Assembly: GCF_022819085.1 (NCBI RefSeq)
Contig: NZ_JALHAG010000004.1
Span: forward strand, 248,001-312,000
Length of the DNA: 64,000 nucleotides
Source of the DNA: Planococcus ruber
GTDB lineage: Bacteria > Bacillota > Bacilli > Bacillales_A > Planococcaceae
Reading direction: 5' to 3'
Positions 44,899 through 55,362 of the stretch are shown one piece after another. Each line of letters starts with the position of its first letter. The stretch's first letter is position 1. Position numbers and translations under genes: made by a program. Under the pieces are notes generated by a model. The model worked only from the letters and a program-made list of their open reading frames with translations, searched no databases and was not told the origin of the DNA.

Positions 44899-47025
44899 AT
44901 GCGCAATTGGGCGAAACAAGTCTACGATAAGATGGGTTACCGGGTAATTGCAGCGGCGCTGATTTTTCTGATCGGCGCGATTATTTATGGGTTCCTTTTT
45001 GCCTCGGTGAACGGCGATACATATAAGGTTGAACTTTTCCAGCTTTCTGAAGAAACCATCCGGTCCGCTAAAACGGTGGAAGATCCGGTGAAAACGGAAT
45101 TAGAACGCCAACGGGCTGCGGCTGAGCTGGGGCCGAGCTATCAATTTTCAGCAGAAAATGCGGACAACCAGGCAGCTTTGATCAAGTCGATTTTCGGGTA
45201 TATATCGGATGTAAAGGAAATTCCTGAAAATGAAGAGACGCTGAAGCCGCAAGCCATCAATAAAATGATTGAAGATGTGAGAAAAAATCTCCAGTTGTTG
45301 GATACAAACGAAACGAATCTCCGCTTAACGGATGAAATGCTCCGAGCGTTGCTTCTGGTGCCGGATGAAAATCTAACGAAAATGGAGCAGGAATTGACGG
45401 AACTGGTCAAATCCAGATTAAGCGAACCCCTAAGGGAAGAAGACGTCGCAGATGTTCAAAATGAAGTAGAGCAGGAGCTCCGGAAAAGTACGAGAATTCC
45501 TGCTTCCGCTTTGCAGGCAGCTGTTGTCATCGGACGTTTTGCCATTGTGCCGAATGAAGTCATCGACGAAGAATTAACGGAAGCGCAGGCAGAGTCCGCA
45601 CGGGCAAGTGTCGAACCGACCCGCATTTTGCAAGGCCAGGTATTGGTCCAGGAAGGGCAAATGATTGACCGTGAAGTTTACCGTCAATTGGAATTAGCAG
45701 GCATGACGCAAGAAAAGGAAGATTTTAAGCCGCTGGCAGGCTTATTGCTGTTCGTTGTGATCACGATGGGAATTCTTGTCATCTTAACGATTCGTTCGAA
45801 ATCTTCGAATCAGCAGAAGCTGATTAAGTTCTCGGTTATTCTTGCGGTTGTTCTGATTTCATTGACGCTGATGCAGCTTTTAAGTTTAGTCAGCGATAAT
45901 TTTGACGTGACCATCGCCTTTCTTTTTCCGACAGCGTTGGCTGGAATGCTGGTGCGCATGCTGTTAAATGAACGGATCGCTGTTTATGTGACATTACTGA
46001 TCGGGGCAGTGGGCGGAATGATGCTGCAAGGGGAAAACACTTCGACATTGCAGATGGACATTGCGCTGTACATCATTTTCGGAGGGCTTGCCGGCGTTTA
46101 TTTGATTGCGCAGCAAGACCGCCGCTCTCATTTGCTGCAGACAAGTTTAGCTGTAGCCGTAGGAAATGCCCTTTTTATCGGTTTCTATCTATTGGTGGGC
46201 CAAAGCCAGTACGACTGGACAGAAATCGGCTTCTATTTTGCAGCTGCTGTCATTTCCGGGTTATTTTCCGGGGCTTTGACGATCGGTTTGCTGCCGTTTT
46301 TTGAGTCGGTTTTCGGCTTATTGTCAACCATGCGCCTCATTGAACTATCGAACCCGAATCATCCATTATTAAAGAAAATTTTAACCGAAACACCAGGAAC
46401 CTATCACCATAGCGTCATGGTGGCGAACCTTGCAGATGCGTCCTGCGAAGCGGTCGGTGCAAACGGCCTTTTGGCGAGAGTGGGCTGCTACTACCATGAT
46501 ATCGGCAAAACCAACCGTCCGCAGTACTTTATCGAAAACCAAGTCAGCATCAAAAACCCGCATGATTCCTTGCCACCTGAAAAGAGCCGGGACATCATTT
46601 TGGCGCATGGTTCTGAAGGTGCGGAATTGTTGAGAAAGCATAAAATGCCGAAAGAAATCATCGATGTGGCAGAACAGCATCACGGCACCAGTTTACTGAA
46701 ATTTTTCTATTATAAAGCGAAAGAAGAAAATCCGGAGGTCTGTGAAAAGGACTACCGGTATGCCGGACCGAAACCGCAGACAAAAGAAATTGCCATCATC
46801 AGTGTGGCAGACAGCATCGAAGCGGCCGTCCGTTCGATGAAAGAGCCGACATCAGAAAAAATAAAAAAATTGGTTGATGCCATAGTTGAGGATAAACTAA
46901 AGGATGGGCAATTTGATGAATGTGACTTGACGATGAAAGAGTTGAAGAAAGTCAAACATGTGATGTGCGAAACGCTGAATGGCATCTTCCATTCACGGAT
47001 CGAATATCCGCAGGAGCCAAAATGA
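44899..47025 (+). CDS. pgpH: PgpH, 7TM-HD cyclic di-AMP phosphodiesterase
   Basis: 708 residues. N-terminal membrane helix, a large extracellular 7TMR-HDED domain (about 40-270), seven membrane helices (about 275-470) and a cytoplasmic HD domain with TPGTYHHSVMVANLADA, CYYHDIGKTNRP and AHGSEGAELL. Degrades the essential second messenger c-di-AMP. B. subtilis name YqfF. ybeY follows within 15 bases. Confidence 0.95.
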   Translation: MRNWAKQVYDKMGYRVIAAALIFLIGAIIYGFLFASVNGDTYKVELFQLSEETIRSAKTVEDPVKTELERQRAAAELGPSYQFSAENADNQAALIKSIFGYISDVKEIPENEETLKPQAINKMIEDVRKNLQLLDTNETNLRLTDEMLRALLLVPDENLTKMEQELTELVKSRLSEPLREEDVADVQNEVEQELRKSTRIPASALQAAVVIGRFAIVPNEVIDEELTEAQAESARASVEPTRILQGQVLVQEGQMIDREVYRQLELAGMTQEKEDFKPLAGLLLFVVITMGILVILTIRSKSSNQQKLIKFSVILAVVLISLTLMQLLSLVSDNFDVTIAFLFPTALAGMLVRMLLNERIAVYVTLLIGAVGGMMLQGENTSTLQMDIALYIIFGGLAGVYLIAQQDRRSHLLQTSLAVAVGNALFIGFYLLVGQSQYDWTEIGFYFAAAVISGLFSGALTIGLLPFFESVFGLLSTMRLIELSNPNHPLLKKILTETPGTYHHSVMVANLADASCEAVGANGLLARVGCYYHDIGKTNRPQYFIENQVSIKNPHDSLPPEKSRDIILAHGSEGAELLRKHKMPKEIIDVAEQHHGTSLLKFFYYKAKEENPEVCEKDYRYAGPKPQTKEIAIISVADSIEAAVRSMKEPTSEKIKKLVDAIVEDKLKDGQFDECDLTMKELKKVKHVMCETLNGIFHSRIEYPQEPK

Positions 47026-47040
47026 CAGGAGGAAAAAAAC

Positions 47041-47523
47041 ATGTTAGCCATCGATTTTATTGATGAAACAGCGACGTTAGAAGAAAGCGAGCTGCAATTT
47101 GTTGAGAAAATTTTGAAGCATGCAGCAGAAGAGGAACGAGTGGGAGATTCGGAAGTATCGGTAACGTTTGTGACAAACGATATGATCCAAGCGATCAATA
47201 AAGAATACCGCGGCAAGGATGCGCCGACAGATGTCATCTCTTTTGCGATGGAAGAATTGGGCGAAGGGGAAATGGAAATCGTCGGTTCTCCTGAAGCGAG
47301 AGTTCTGGGAGATATCATCATCTCCTTGGACCGGACAAAAGAACAGGCTGCCGACTACGGGCATTCCTTCGAACGCGAACTGGGCTTTCTTGCTGTCCAC
47401 GGATTTTTGCACCTGTTAGGTTATGACCATATGAATGAAACGGATGAAAAGGAAATGTTCGGAAAACAGGAGGCGATTTTGACATCGCTAGGCATCACCC
47501 GTGACGCACATGAAACTGAGTAG
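47041..47523 (+). CDS. ybeY: Endoribonuclease YbeY
   Basis: 160 residues. Zinc-binding H-x3-H-x5-H seen as HGFLHLLGYDH (about His120, His124, His130); also the NKEYRGKDAPTDVISF motif. Matures the 3' end of 16S rRNA and helps ribosome quality control. AGGAGG before the ATG; it overlaps dgkA by 14 bases. Confidence 0.96.
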   Translation: MLAIDFIDETATLEESELQFVEKILKHAAEEERVGDSEVSVTFVTNDMIQAINKEYRGKDAPTDVISFAMEELGEGEMEIVGSPEARVLGDIIISLDRTKEQAADYGHSFERELGFLAVHGFLHLLGYDHMNETDEKEMFGKQEAILTSLGITRDAHETE

Positions 47524-47863
47524 ATTTTTCCGGTCTTTTCAATATGCAGCACAAGGGATCTATGCGGCAATCCAGAAAGAACAGAACATCCGATTTCATT
47601 TATTGGCGGCAGTTGTTGTAGTCCTTTCCGGGTGGCTGACCGGCCTTTCCAAAACAGAATGGCTCATCGTCATTTTGCTGATCGGCGGCATGCTCGCGTT
47701 CGAACTTGTCAATACAGCGATGGAGCGCGTCGTGGACCTCGCTTCGCCTGAGCTCCATCCGCTTGCAAAACAGGCAAAAGACATGGCAGCAGGTGCGGTT
47801 TTGGTATTTGCAGTGGCAAGTGCTATAATTGGTTTACTGATATTCATACCAAAATGGTTTTAA
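47510..47863 (+). CDS. dgkA: Undecaprenol/diacylglycerol kinase, DgkA family
   Basis: 117 residues. Three membrane helices with the catalytic EWLIVILLIGGMLAFELVNT segment (Glu in AFELVNTAMERVVD) typical of DgkA. In Gram-positives it phosphorylates undecaprenol to renew the lipid carrier for cell-wall synthesis. The start is uncertain: ATG 47510 or GTG 47501, both in the ybeY tail, neither with a strong ribosome site, so translation may depend on ybeY. Confidence 0.92.
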   Translation: MKLSRFFRSFQYAAQGIYAAIQKEQNIRFHLLAAVVVVLSGWLTGLSKTEWLIVILLIGGMLAFELVNTAMERVVDLASPELHPLAKQAKDMAAGAVLVFAVASAIIGLLIFIPKWF

Positions 47864-47876
47864 CTTACAGAGGTGA

Positions 47877-49194
<1,318 letters not shown>

Positions 49195-49206
49195 GGAGTC
49201 GGTTCC

Positions 49207-50001
49207 ATGCTGAATCAATTAGAGGGAATTGTGATCCGGACGCAGGCTTACGGTGAAAACAATAAAATTGTGACGCTGTTCACCCGCGAAGCCGGAAAAA
49301 TCACTTGCATGGCGAGAGGGGCCAAAAAGCCTTCAAGCCGCTTGGCTGCTGTAACCCAGCAGTTTACCCATGGCAGCTATTCCGTTTTCAAAGGGCGTGG
49401 AATGGGCACACTTCAAAGCGGGGATCCGCTCGAGTCGCTTCGCCACATCCGTGAAGACATTATGAAAACGGCTTATGCCAGTTACATTACCGAATTGATT
49501 GATCGGCTGACGGAACAAGATGAACCGCAGCCGTCAATCTATGATATGCTCTATCAGGCCCTTCATGCGATTGAAGAGGGTTATGATCCCGAAGCAATTT
49601 CCTTGTTTGTGGAATGGAAGATGCTGCCTTCAGCAGGACTGACGCCGACTTTGCATGAATGTGCGAACTGTGGGGCAACAGAAGGGGAATTCGCTTTTTC
49701 GTTTCAGGAACTCGGATTCCTGTGCCACCGCTGCTTTGAAGTCGACCGCTACATCATCCGTCTGAGCCCGGCGCTCGTGAAGCTGATCCGCACTTTTTAT
49801 TTTGTCCCGATCGAACGCGTCGGTTCCTTGAAATTGAAGAAGGAATCCAAATCGCTGCTTAAAGGGATTGTGCGGACGATCTACGAAGAGCAGGCGGGGA
49901 TCCGCTTGAAATCCAGGAAATTCCTGGAACAGTTGGAACGGACACCTGAATTTATGCCCCGAAAAGAAGAGCAAGACCCGCAGCAGGATGAAATTACCTG
50001 A
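49207..50001 (+). CDS. recO: DNA repair protein RecO
   Basis: 264 residues. N-terminal OB-fold (LEGIVIRTQAYGENNKIVTLFTREAGK), zinc site CANCGA...CHRC at about 155-180, and a helical C-terminus. Loads RecA with RecR in gap repair. AAGGAGTC before the ATG. Its 3' end forms one side of the terminator. Confidence 0.96.
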   Translation: MLNQLEGIVIRTQAYGENNKIVTLFTREAGKITCMARGAKKPSSRLAAVTQQFTHGSYSVFKGRGMGTLQSGDPLESLRHIREDIMKTAYASYITELIDRLTEQDEPQPSIYDMLYQALHAIEEGYDPEAISLFVEWKMLPSAGLTPTLHECANCGATEGEFAFSFQELGFLCHRCFEVDRYIIRLSPALVKLIRTFYFVPIERVGSLKLKKESKSLLKGIVRTIYEEQAGIRLKSRKFLEQLERTPEFMPRKEEQDPQQDEIT

Positions 50002-50017
50002 GCGGGTCTTTTTTTGA
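49973..50017 (+). terminator. Terminator overlapping the recO end
   Basis: AAGACCCGC (49973-49981) pairs with GCGGGTCTT (50002-50010), with an inner CAGG/CCTG pair in the loop, followed by TTTTTTT. Confidence 0.88.
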
Positions 50018-50087
50018 TGTTTTTACTGAAGGAAAAGCCGGTTGTTTGCAGAATCGGGAAGCTTTATTTAGAGTTACTTTCCGATCC

Positions 50088-50122
50088 TAAAAAAGAGGAC
50101 CCGCATCAAAATTGCGGGTCCC
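50088..50122 (-). terminator. Terminator of glyS
   Basis: GGACCCGCA (50097-50105) pairs with TGCGGGTCC (50113-50121) and on the minus strand runs into a T tract. It lies 80 bases from the recO terminator, insulating convergent genes. Confidence 0.88.
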
Positions 50123-50138
50123 CTTCATATACGATTAA

Positions 50139-51515
50139 TTAAAATTGAATGTGTTTTTTGATATAAGCCTGTACTTCAGCAATCGGCATACGGACTTGCT
50201 CCATTGAATCGCGGTGACGGACCGTAACTTGGCCGTCTTCCACGGAATCAAAGTCGTACGTGATGCAGAACGGTGTGCCGATTTCATCCTGGCGGCGGTA
50301 GCGTTTCCCGATTGACTGCGATTCGTCGTAATCAACCATGAAATGCTTCGCCAGATCAGCAAATACCTCTGTTGCGCCTTCAGCCAGTTTCTTCGAAAGC
50401 GGAAGAACCGCTGCTTTATACGGTGCAAGAGCCGGGTGGAACTTCAATACAGTGCGTTTGTCGTCGTTTTCAAGCGCTTCTTCGTGGAATGCATCTACCA
50501 GGAAGGCAAGCGTTACGCGGTCAGCGCCAAGGGACGGCTCGATGCAATAAGGCACGTAGCGCTCGTTAGTCACCGGGTCGATGTAATTGAAGTCTTCGCC
50601 GGAATGCTCCATATGGCGCTTCAAATCGAAGTCGGTACGGTCAGCGATGCCCCATAGTTCGCCCCAGCCGAATGGGAATTTGTATTCGATATCGACAGTA
50701 GCGTTCGAGTAATGCGACAATTCGTCTTCGTCGTGTTCACGAAGGCGCATATTGCCTTCCGACATATTCAAGTTCAGCAGCCAATTTTTGCAGAAGTCGC
50801 GCCAGTAAGCGTACCATTCCAAATCTTCGCCGGGCTTGCAGAAGAATTCAAGTTCCATTTGTTCAAATTCACGTGTGCGGAACGTGAAGTTCCCCGGCGT
50901 GATTTCATTGCGGAAACTTTTGCCGATTTGTGCAATCCCGAACGGCATCTTTTTGCGCATTGAACGCTGGACATTTTTATAGTTCACGAAAATTCCTTGC
51001 GCAGTTTCCGGACGCAGGAAAATCTCATTTGTTGAAGATTCCGTAACACCTTGGAAGGTTTTGAACATCAAGTTGAATTGGCGGATATCCGTGAAATCTT
51101 CTTTGCCGCAAGTCGGGCATTTGATTTCGTGTTCTTTGATCAATTCAGCCATTCTTTCGAAAGACAAACCGTCTACGATCATTTCGATCCCTTTTGCATC
51201 CAGGGCATCTTCGATCAATTTATCTGCACGGTGGCGCGTTTTGCAGCTTTTGCAATCGATCATTGGATCGTTGAAGTTGCCGACGTGGCCGGATGCAACC
51301 CAAGTTTTCGGGTTCATCAAAATCGCAGCGTCAAGGCCGACATTATGCGCGGATTCCTGGACGAACTTTTTCCACCATGCTTTTTTGATATTGTTTTTCA
51401 GCTCTACGCCAAGCGGGCCGTAATCCCACGTGTTGGCAAGTCCGCCGTAGATTTCAGATCCCGGAAATACAAAGCCTCTGTGTTTTGCTAACGATACTAT
51501 TTCTTCCATTGACAT
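50139..51515 (-). CDS. glyS: Glycyl-tRNA synthetase, alpha2 (eukaryote-like) type
   Basis: 458 residues as a single chain. Class II motifs: [20 protein letters not shown] at the N-terminus, motif 2 region [23 protein letters not shown], a zinc ribbon (CKSCKTRH and CPTCGKEDF), motif 3 and a C-terminal anticodon-binding domain. This is the alpha2 enzyme, not the GlyQ/GlyS alpha2-beta2 type that B. subtilis has at this spot. ATG 51515 is chosen because GGAGG lies seven bases upstream; a longer frame upstream overlaps the T-box terminator. It is inverted relative to its neighbours and controlled by a glycine T-box. Confidence 0.95.
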   Translation of the reverse strand: MSMEEIVSLAKHRGFVFPGSEIYGGLANTWDYGPLGVELKNNIKKAWWKKFVQESAHNVGLDAAILMNPKTWVASGHVGNFNDPMIDCKSCKTRHRADKLIEDALDAKGIEMIVDGLSFERMAELIKEHEIKCPTCGKEDFTDIRQFNLMFKTFQGVTESSTNEIFLRPETAQGIFVNYKNVQRSMRKKMPFGIAQIGKSFRNEITPGNFTFRTREFEQMELEFFCKPGEDLEWYAYWRDFCKNWLLNLNMSEGNMRLREHDEDELSHYSNATVDIEYKFPFGWGELWGIADRTDFDLKRHMEHSGEDFNYIDPVTNERYVPYCIEPSLGADRVTLAFLVDAFHEEALENDDKRTVLKFHPALAPYKAAVLPLSKKLAEGATEVFADLAKHFMVDYDESQSIGKRYRRQDEIGTPFCITYDFDSVEDGQVTVRHRDSMEQVRMPIAEVQAYIKKHIQF

Positions 51516-51532
51516 AAAAAAACCTCCATAAA

Positions 51533-51738
51533 ATAAAAAATCGTACACGTCCCGGACATAATGTCCGAGGACGAGTACGTTAAGACCCGCGGTTCCACCT
51601 CGATTGGCTGCATAAAACAGCCCTCTTTAAAGAAAGTGCGACTCCGGAGTGCCTTTTCCCATCCATGCAGGCTTCCACCAACCCTGCTCGCTGATTGCGA
51701 CGGTACTTATAACTCCATCATTGTCTGCTATTCGATTC
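51533..51738 (-). promoter_or_regulatory. Glycine T-box riboswitch leader of glyS
   Basis: On the minus strand: specifier GGC (glycine; plus-strand GCC at 51651-51653) in the context AAAAGGCACTCCGG, the invariant AGGTGGAACCGCGGG (51601-51587), and a strong terminator hairpin (51579-51542) ending in a T-rich tract. Uncharged tRNA-Gly should promote read-through. Confidence 0.92.
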
Positions 51739-51744
51739 TTTAGT

Positions 51745-51773
51745 ATTGTATCATGCGAAAGTTTTCTTCGCAA
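51745..51773 (-). promoter_or_regulatory. Sigma-A promoter of the glyS T-box transcript
   Basis: Minus-strand TTGCGA (51773-51768) and TACAAT (51750-51745), spacer 17, with TGA of an extended -10. Confidence 0.8.
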
Positions 51774-51796
51774 TATCGCATCCATTAGTATATAAT
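51767..51796 (+). promoter_or_regulatory. Candidate promoter of ccpN-ppsR, overlapping the glyS promoter
   Basis: TTCGCA at 51767-51772 and TATAAT at 51791-51796, spacer 18. Its -35 overlaps the -35 of the divergent glyS promoter (shared TTCGCAA / TTGCGAA). Confidence 0.55.
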
Positions 51797-51828
51797 AATC
51801 ATCATTGAGTATAACATATTTTGAGGCG

Positions 51829-52467
51829 GTGAGTCCGATCGAACTCAATAAGAGACAAGAGGAAATCCTGCAGATTGTGAAAGGCAATGGTCCGATCACG
51901 GGCGAGCAAATTGCTGAACGCCTGCATTTGACAAGAGCAACATTACGGCCGGATTTGGCAATTTTGACGATGGCAGGATTTTTAGATGCCCGTCCGCGTG
52001 TCGGCTATTTCTATTCCGGCAAAAAACCCGGCCAAGACATAACGGATACGATGAATAATATGAAAGTGAAAGACTTTCAGTCGATTCCGGTAGTGGTCAG
52101 GGAAGACGTCAGCGTCTATGACGCAATTAGCCAAATGTTCCTTGATGATGTCGGAACTTTGTTCGTCGTAGACAAGAATTCGTTTCTGACGGGTGTGTTG
52201 TCCCGCAAAGATTTGCTGCGGACAAGCCTCGGAAGCCAAAATTTAACTGCCATCCCAGTACATATCATCATGACAAGAATGCCGAATATTACGTACTGCG
52301 TGAAAAACGAGTCGCTGATCCAGGCCGCTCACCGGCTGATCAATCAGCAGATTGATGCTTTGCCGGTCGTAGAAGAACAACCGGAAGGCTTTAAAGTTAT
52401 TGGCCGGTTGACAAAAACGAATATCACCCGGGCATTTTTATCATTGTCGGAAAACCACGAATTGTGA
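51829..52467 (+). CDS. ccpN: CcpN, CBS-domain repressor of gluconeogenic genes
   Basis: 212 residues. N-terminal helix-turn-helix ([41 protein letters not shown]) and two CBS domains (about 75-205) that sense nucleotides. In B. subtilis CcpN represses gapB and pckA on glycolytic carbon. Start chosen at GTG 51829, which makes the N-terminus match CcpN; GAGG is only two bases away, so initiation may be inefficient. TTG 51805 is the alternative. ppsR follows in the same unit. Confidence 0.93.
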   Translation: MSPIELNKRQEEILQIVKGNGPITGEQIAERLHLTRATLRPDLAILTMAGFLDARPRVGYFYSGKKPGQDITDTMNNMKVKDFQSIPVVVREDVSVYDAISQMFLDDVGTLFVVDKNSFLTGVLSRKDLLRTSLGSQNLTAIPVHIIMTRMPNITYCVKNESLIQAAHRLINQQIDALPVVEEQPEGFKVIGRLTKTNITRAFLSLSENHEL

Positions 52468-52477
52468 GGTGCACGAA

Positions 52478-53281
52478 ATGAAACAGCTCCGTATGTTCAT
52501 TGTCTCTGATTCTGTAGGAGAGACAGGCGAACTGGTTGCAAAGGCGGCTATTAGCCAATATTTATATGCAGATCAAAATGCTGTATTGAAGCGGTTCCCT
52601 TATATTGATTCCGTTGAGCATCTTGAGGAAATCATCAAACTGGCTGCACAGCAGCAGGCCTTCATTGTCTATACGTTAGTGTCGAAAGAATTGCGGCGGT
52701 ATATCCAGGCGGAAACGCCAAAGTTCAATGTAACTGCTGTGGATTTGATGGGTCCGCTGATGGATGCGCTGGAAAATGAATTGGATTCCATTCCTTTAGA
52801 AGAAGCGGGGCTCGTCCGCAAATTGGATGATGATTATTTTAAAAAAGTGGAAGCCATCGAGTTTGCGGTCAAATACGACGACGGGCGCGACCCACGTGGA
52901 ATTTTAATGGCCGATATCGTATTAGTCGGAATTTCGAGAACGTCCAAAACACCGTTGTCGCAATACCTCGCACATAAGCGTTTGAAAGTGGCGAACGTCC
53001 CGCTAGTGCCGGAAGTGGACCCGCCAGAAGAGCTTTATCGTGTCGATCCATCGAAATGCTACGGGCTGGTCATTTCTCCTGAAAAGTTGAATTCCATCCG
53101 GAAAGAGCGGCTGATTGCATTGGGATTGAGTGACGATGCCAATTATGCGAAAATCAACCGGATCCACGAAGAAATAGCCCATTTCGAGAAAGTTGTCAGC
53201 CGGATCGGCTGCGAAGTGATCGACGTCACGAACCGCGCTGTTGAAGAAACGGCCAATCTGATCTTAAGCAAACGGAAATAA
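52478..53281 (+). CDS. ppsR: Pyruvate, phosphate dikinase / PEP synthetase regulatory protein (DUF299, YqfL)
   Basis: 267 residues. Bifunctional Ser/Thr kinase and phosphorylase family: [12 protein letters not shown] at the N-terminus, the P-loop-like [11 protein letters not shown] and [12 protein letters not shown]. Such proteins switch PPDK or PEP synthetase by phosphorylating a threonine; B. subtilis YqfL has also been reported to modulate CcpN activity. GAGGTG lies seven bases before ATG 52478; a GTG at 52469 lies inside that site. Adjacent to ccpN. Confidence 0.93.
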   Translation: MKQLRMFIVSDSVGETGELVAKAAISQYLYADQNAVLKRFPYIDSVEHLEEIIKLAAQQQAFIVYTLVSKELRRYIQAETPKFNVTAVDLMGPLMDALENELDSIPLEEAGLVRKLDDDYFKKVEAIEFAVKYDDGRDPRGILMADIVLVGISRTSKTPLSQYLAHKRLKVANVPLVPEVDPPEELYRVDPSKCYGLVISPEKLNSIRKERLIALGLSDDANYAKINRIHEEIAHFEKVVSRIGCEVIDVTNRAVEETANLILSKRK

Positions 53282-53334
53282 TCGCAAACTACACCCATGC
53301 AGGCATTTATTCCCAATAAAATAACGGAATTAAA

Positions 53335-53364
53335 GAAAAACCTCCTGATCAGGTGGTTTTTCTA
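53335..53364 (+). terminator. Terminator of ccpN-ppsR
   Basis: AAAAACCTCCT and AGGTGGTTTTT pair around GATC, with a T-rich 3' arm. Confidence 0.75.
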
Positions 53365-53526
53365 TTTAAGTTGTGGATTTTTTGTCGAAAACGTTTTATA
53401 ATGAAGAATTGTGGCTAAAACAATTATAATGGCCAGGAATTTGCCTTGATCTTTTTAAGGAAAGATGAAGGAGTTCCGTAAACTATCACGAATTAAGTAT
53501 GTTAAGCAAAAAAAGATGGTGATAAT

Positions 53527-55329
53527 GTGTCAAATCGAGTTCCTGAAGAAGTGATCGAACAGATCCGCTCTTCTACGGATATAGTAGACGTCGTCGGTGA
53601 GTATGTACAATTAACAAAAAGAGGGCGCAATTGGTTCGGGCTCTGTCCATTCCATGGTGAAAGCACGCCTTCGTTCTCGGTTACTTCCGACAAGCAGATT
53701 TTCCATTGCTTCGGCTGTGGAGCGGGCGGAAACGTCATCACTTTCCTGATGGACATTGAAAATATCACTTTCCAAGATGCATTGGCCCGCCTCGGCAGCC
53801 GGGCAGGGATCGATGTTGACGTTTCGGTTCCGAGCGATTCCGGTCCGGCACCTACAAAAACAGACCATCAGCTTATTTTGATGCATGAATTTGCAGCCGA
53901 TATGTACCACCATATCCTTATGAATACAGAAGAAGGGCAGGAAGCCCTCGACTATCTGGAAAATAGGGGATTCACAAAGGAAATGATCGAAAAATACCGA
54001 ATTGGCTGGGCATTGCCCGAATGGAATTACATGGCCACCGCTTTGCAGCGGAAAGGCTTCAGCGAAGAGGAATTGGTGTCGAGCGGGCTCGGGATCCAGC
54101 GTGAGCAAAAAAATGGATTTTTTGATCGCTTCCGCGGTAGAATCATGTTTCCAATTACCAATGAATCGGGGAAAGTTATTGCTTTTTCCGGCAGGATTTT
54201 AGTGAAAAGCAAGGAAGAAGCCAAGTATCTGAACAGTCCCGAATCGCCGATTTTCCAGAAAAGCCAGGTACTTTATAATGTGCATCTGGCACGCAATGCC
54301 ATCCGGAAAAATCGGAAAATCGTCTTATTTGAAGGATTTATGGATGTAATTGCTGCCGGCAAAGCAGGCGTAGATAATGCGCTAGCGACAATGGGAACTT
54401 CCCTTACGCCGCAGCATATCAAAGCGATGAAGCGTTTTGCCCAGGATATTGTCCTCTGCTTTGACGGGGATGATGCCGGATGGGAAGCTGCGAAAAGAGC
54501 GGCCATTGCATTGAATGAAGAAAAGTTCAAAGTGGAAGTTGCCGTCCTCCCAGGCAAAATGGATCCTGATGATTTTGTCCGGGAACACGGCGAGGAAGCT
54601 TTTAAAGAGCAGATCATCGGCAAACCGCATGCGTTTATTGCGTTTGCGATGATGCATGCCCGCAGACATAAAAATTTTCAATACGAAAATGACCTTTTGC
54701 AATACATTCAAGAAGTGCTCCAGCTCTTAGCAGGGCGGTCGTCGCCGATTGAACGTGATCTTTACATCAAGCAATTGTCTAATGAGACCGGCCTGTCAGA
54801 GGAAGCGATTCTCCAGCAGTACCGGAAGCTTGAAAACAAAACCATTGAACGGAGCCGCCCAAGCGCGCCAGTTCAAGAAAAAGCGCCAAAGCGGGATCCG
54901 AAACGAGTGACATCCCTTCATCGCGCTGAAAGGCTGCTTTTTTCCCATGCCTTAGCGAATCCGCGTACCATGGAAAAACTAGCCGCGGCGGAGGATGGCA
55001 TGCCGTTTGTCAGCGAGGAATTCAAAGCGCTGTATGTGCAGCTGCTTGGTTTTTACGAAGAGTGGGAAAAAGCGGATTTCCATAAATTTTTGGAAACGCT
55101 GCGCGATCCTGAACTTCGGAAGCTGGTGATGGAAACGGCTTTGAGCGAACGCGATCCTGAACATGCAGAAGAAGAGATTGCGGATTGCTTGGCCCATCTG
55201 CAGAAGCATCGGATCGAGCAGCAGATCAAATTAAAGATCCAGCAGTCGAAAGAAGCTGAAAAACAGCATGACTTGAAGCGTGCCTTAGTTTTGGCGCAAG
55301 AAGTGATTGCTTTGAAGAAATCATTATAG
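53527..55329 (+). CDS. dnaG: DNA primase DnaG
   Basis: 600 residues. Zinc-binding C-x2-H...C-x2-C (Cys40, His43, Cys61, Cys64), TOPRIM catalytic domain with the glutamate in EGFMDVIAA at about 269 and CFDGDDAGWEAAKRAA, and a C-terminal helicase-binding domain. Makes RNA primers. GTG 53527 with GGTGAT upstream; an ATG two bases before is out of frame. A possible short upstream reading frame (53465-53554) overlaps the start. In B. subtilis yqxD lies just before dnaG but is missing here. Confidence 0.96.
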   Translation: MSNRVPEEVIEQIRSSTDIVDVVGEYVQLTKRGRNWFGLCPFHGESTPSFSVTSDKQIFHCFGCGAGGNVITFLMDIENITFQDALARLGSRAGIDVDVSVPSDSGPAPTKTDHQLILMHEFAADMYHHILMNTEEGQEALDYLENRGFTKEMIEKYRIGWALPEWNYMATALQRKGFSEEELVSSGLGIQREQKNGFFDRFRGRIMFPITNESGKVIAFSGRILVKSKEEAKYLNSPESPIFQKSQVLYNVHLARNAIRKNRKIVLFEGFMDVIAAGKAGVDNALATMGTSLTPQHIKAMKRFAQDIVLCFDGDDAGWEAAKRAAIALNEEKFKVEVAVLPGKMDPDDFVREHGEEAFKEQIIGKPHAFIAFAMMHARRHKNFQYENDLLQYIQEVLQLLAGRSSPIERDLYIKQLSNETGLSEEAILQQYRKLENKTIERSRPSAPVQEKAPKRDPKRVTSLHRAERLLFSHALANPRTMEKLAAAEDGMPFVSEEFKALYVQLLGFYEEWEKADFHKFLETLRDPELRKLVMETALSERDPEHAEEEIADCLAHLQKHRIEQQIKLKIQQSKEAEKQHDLKRALVLAQEVIALKKSL

Positions 55330-55362
55330 GTTAATCCCGTTTTTTTAAAGGAGGAAAATCGT

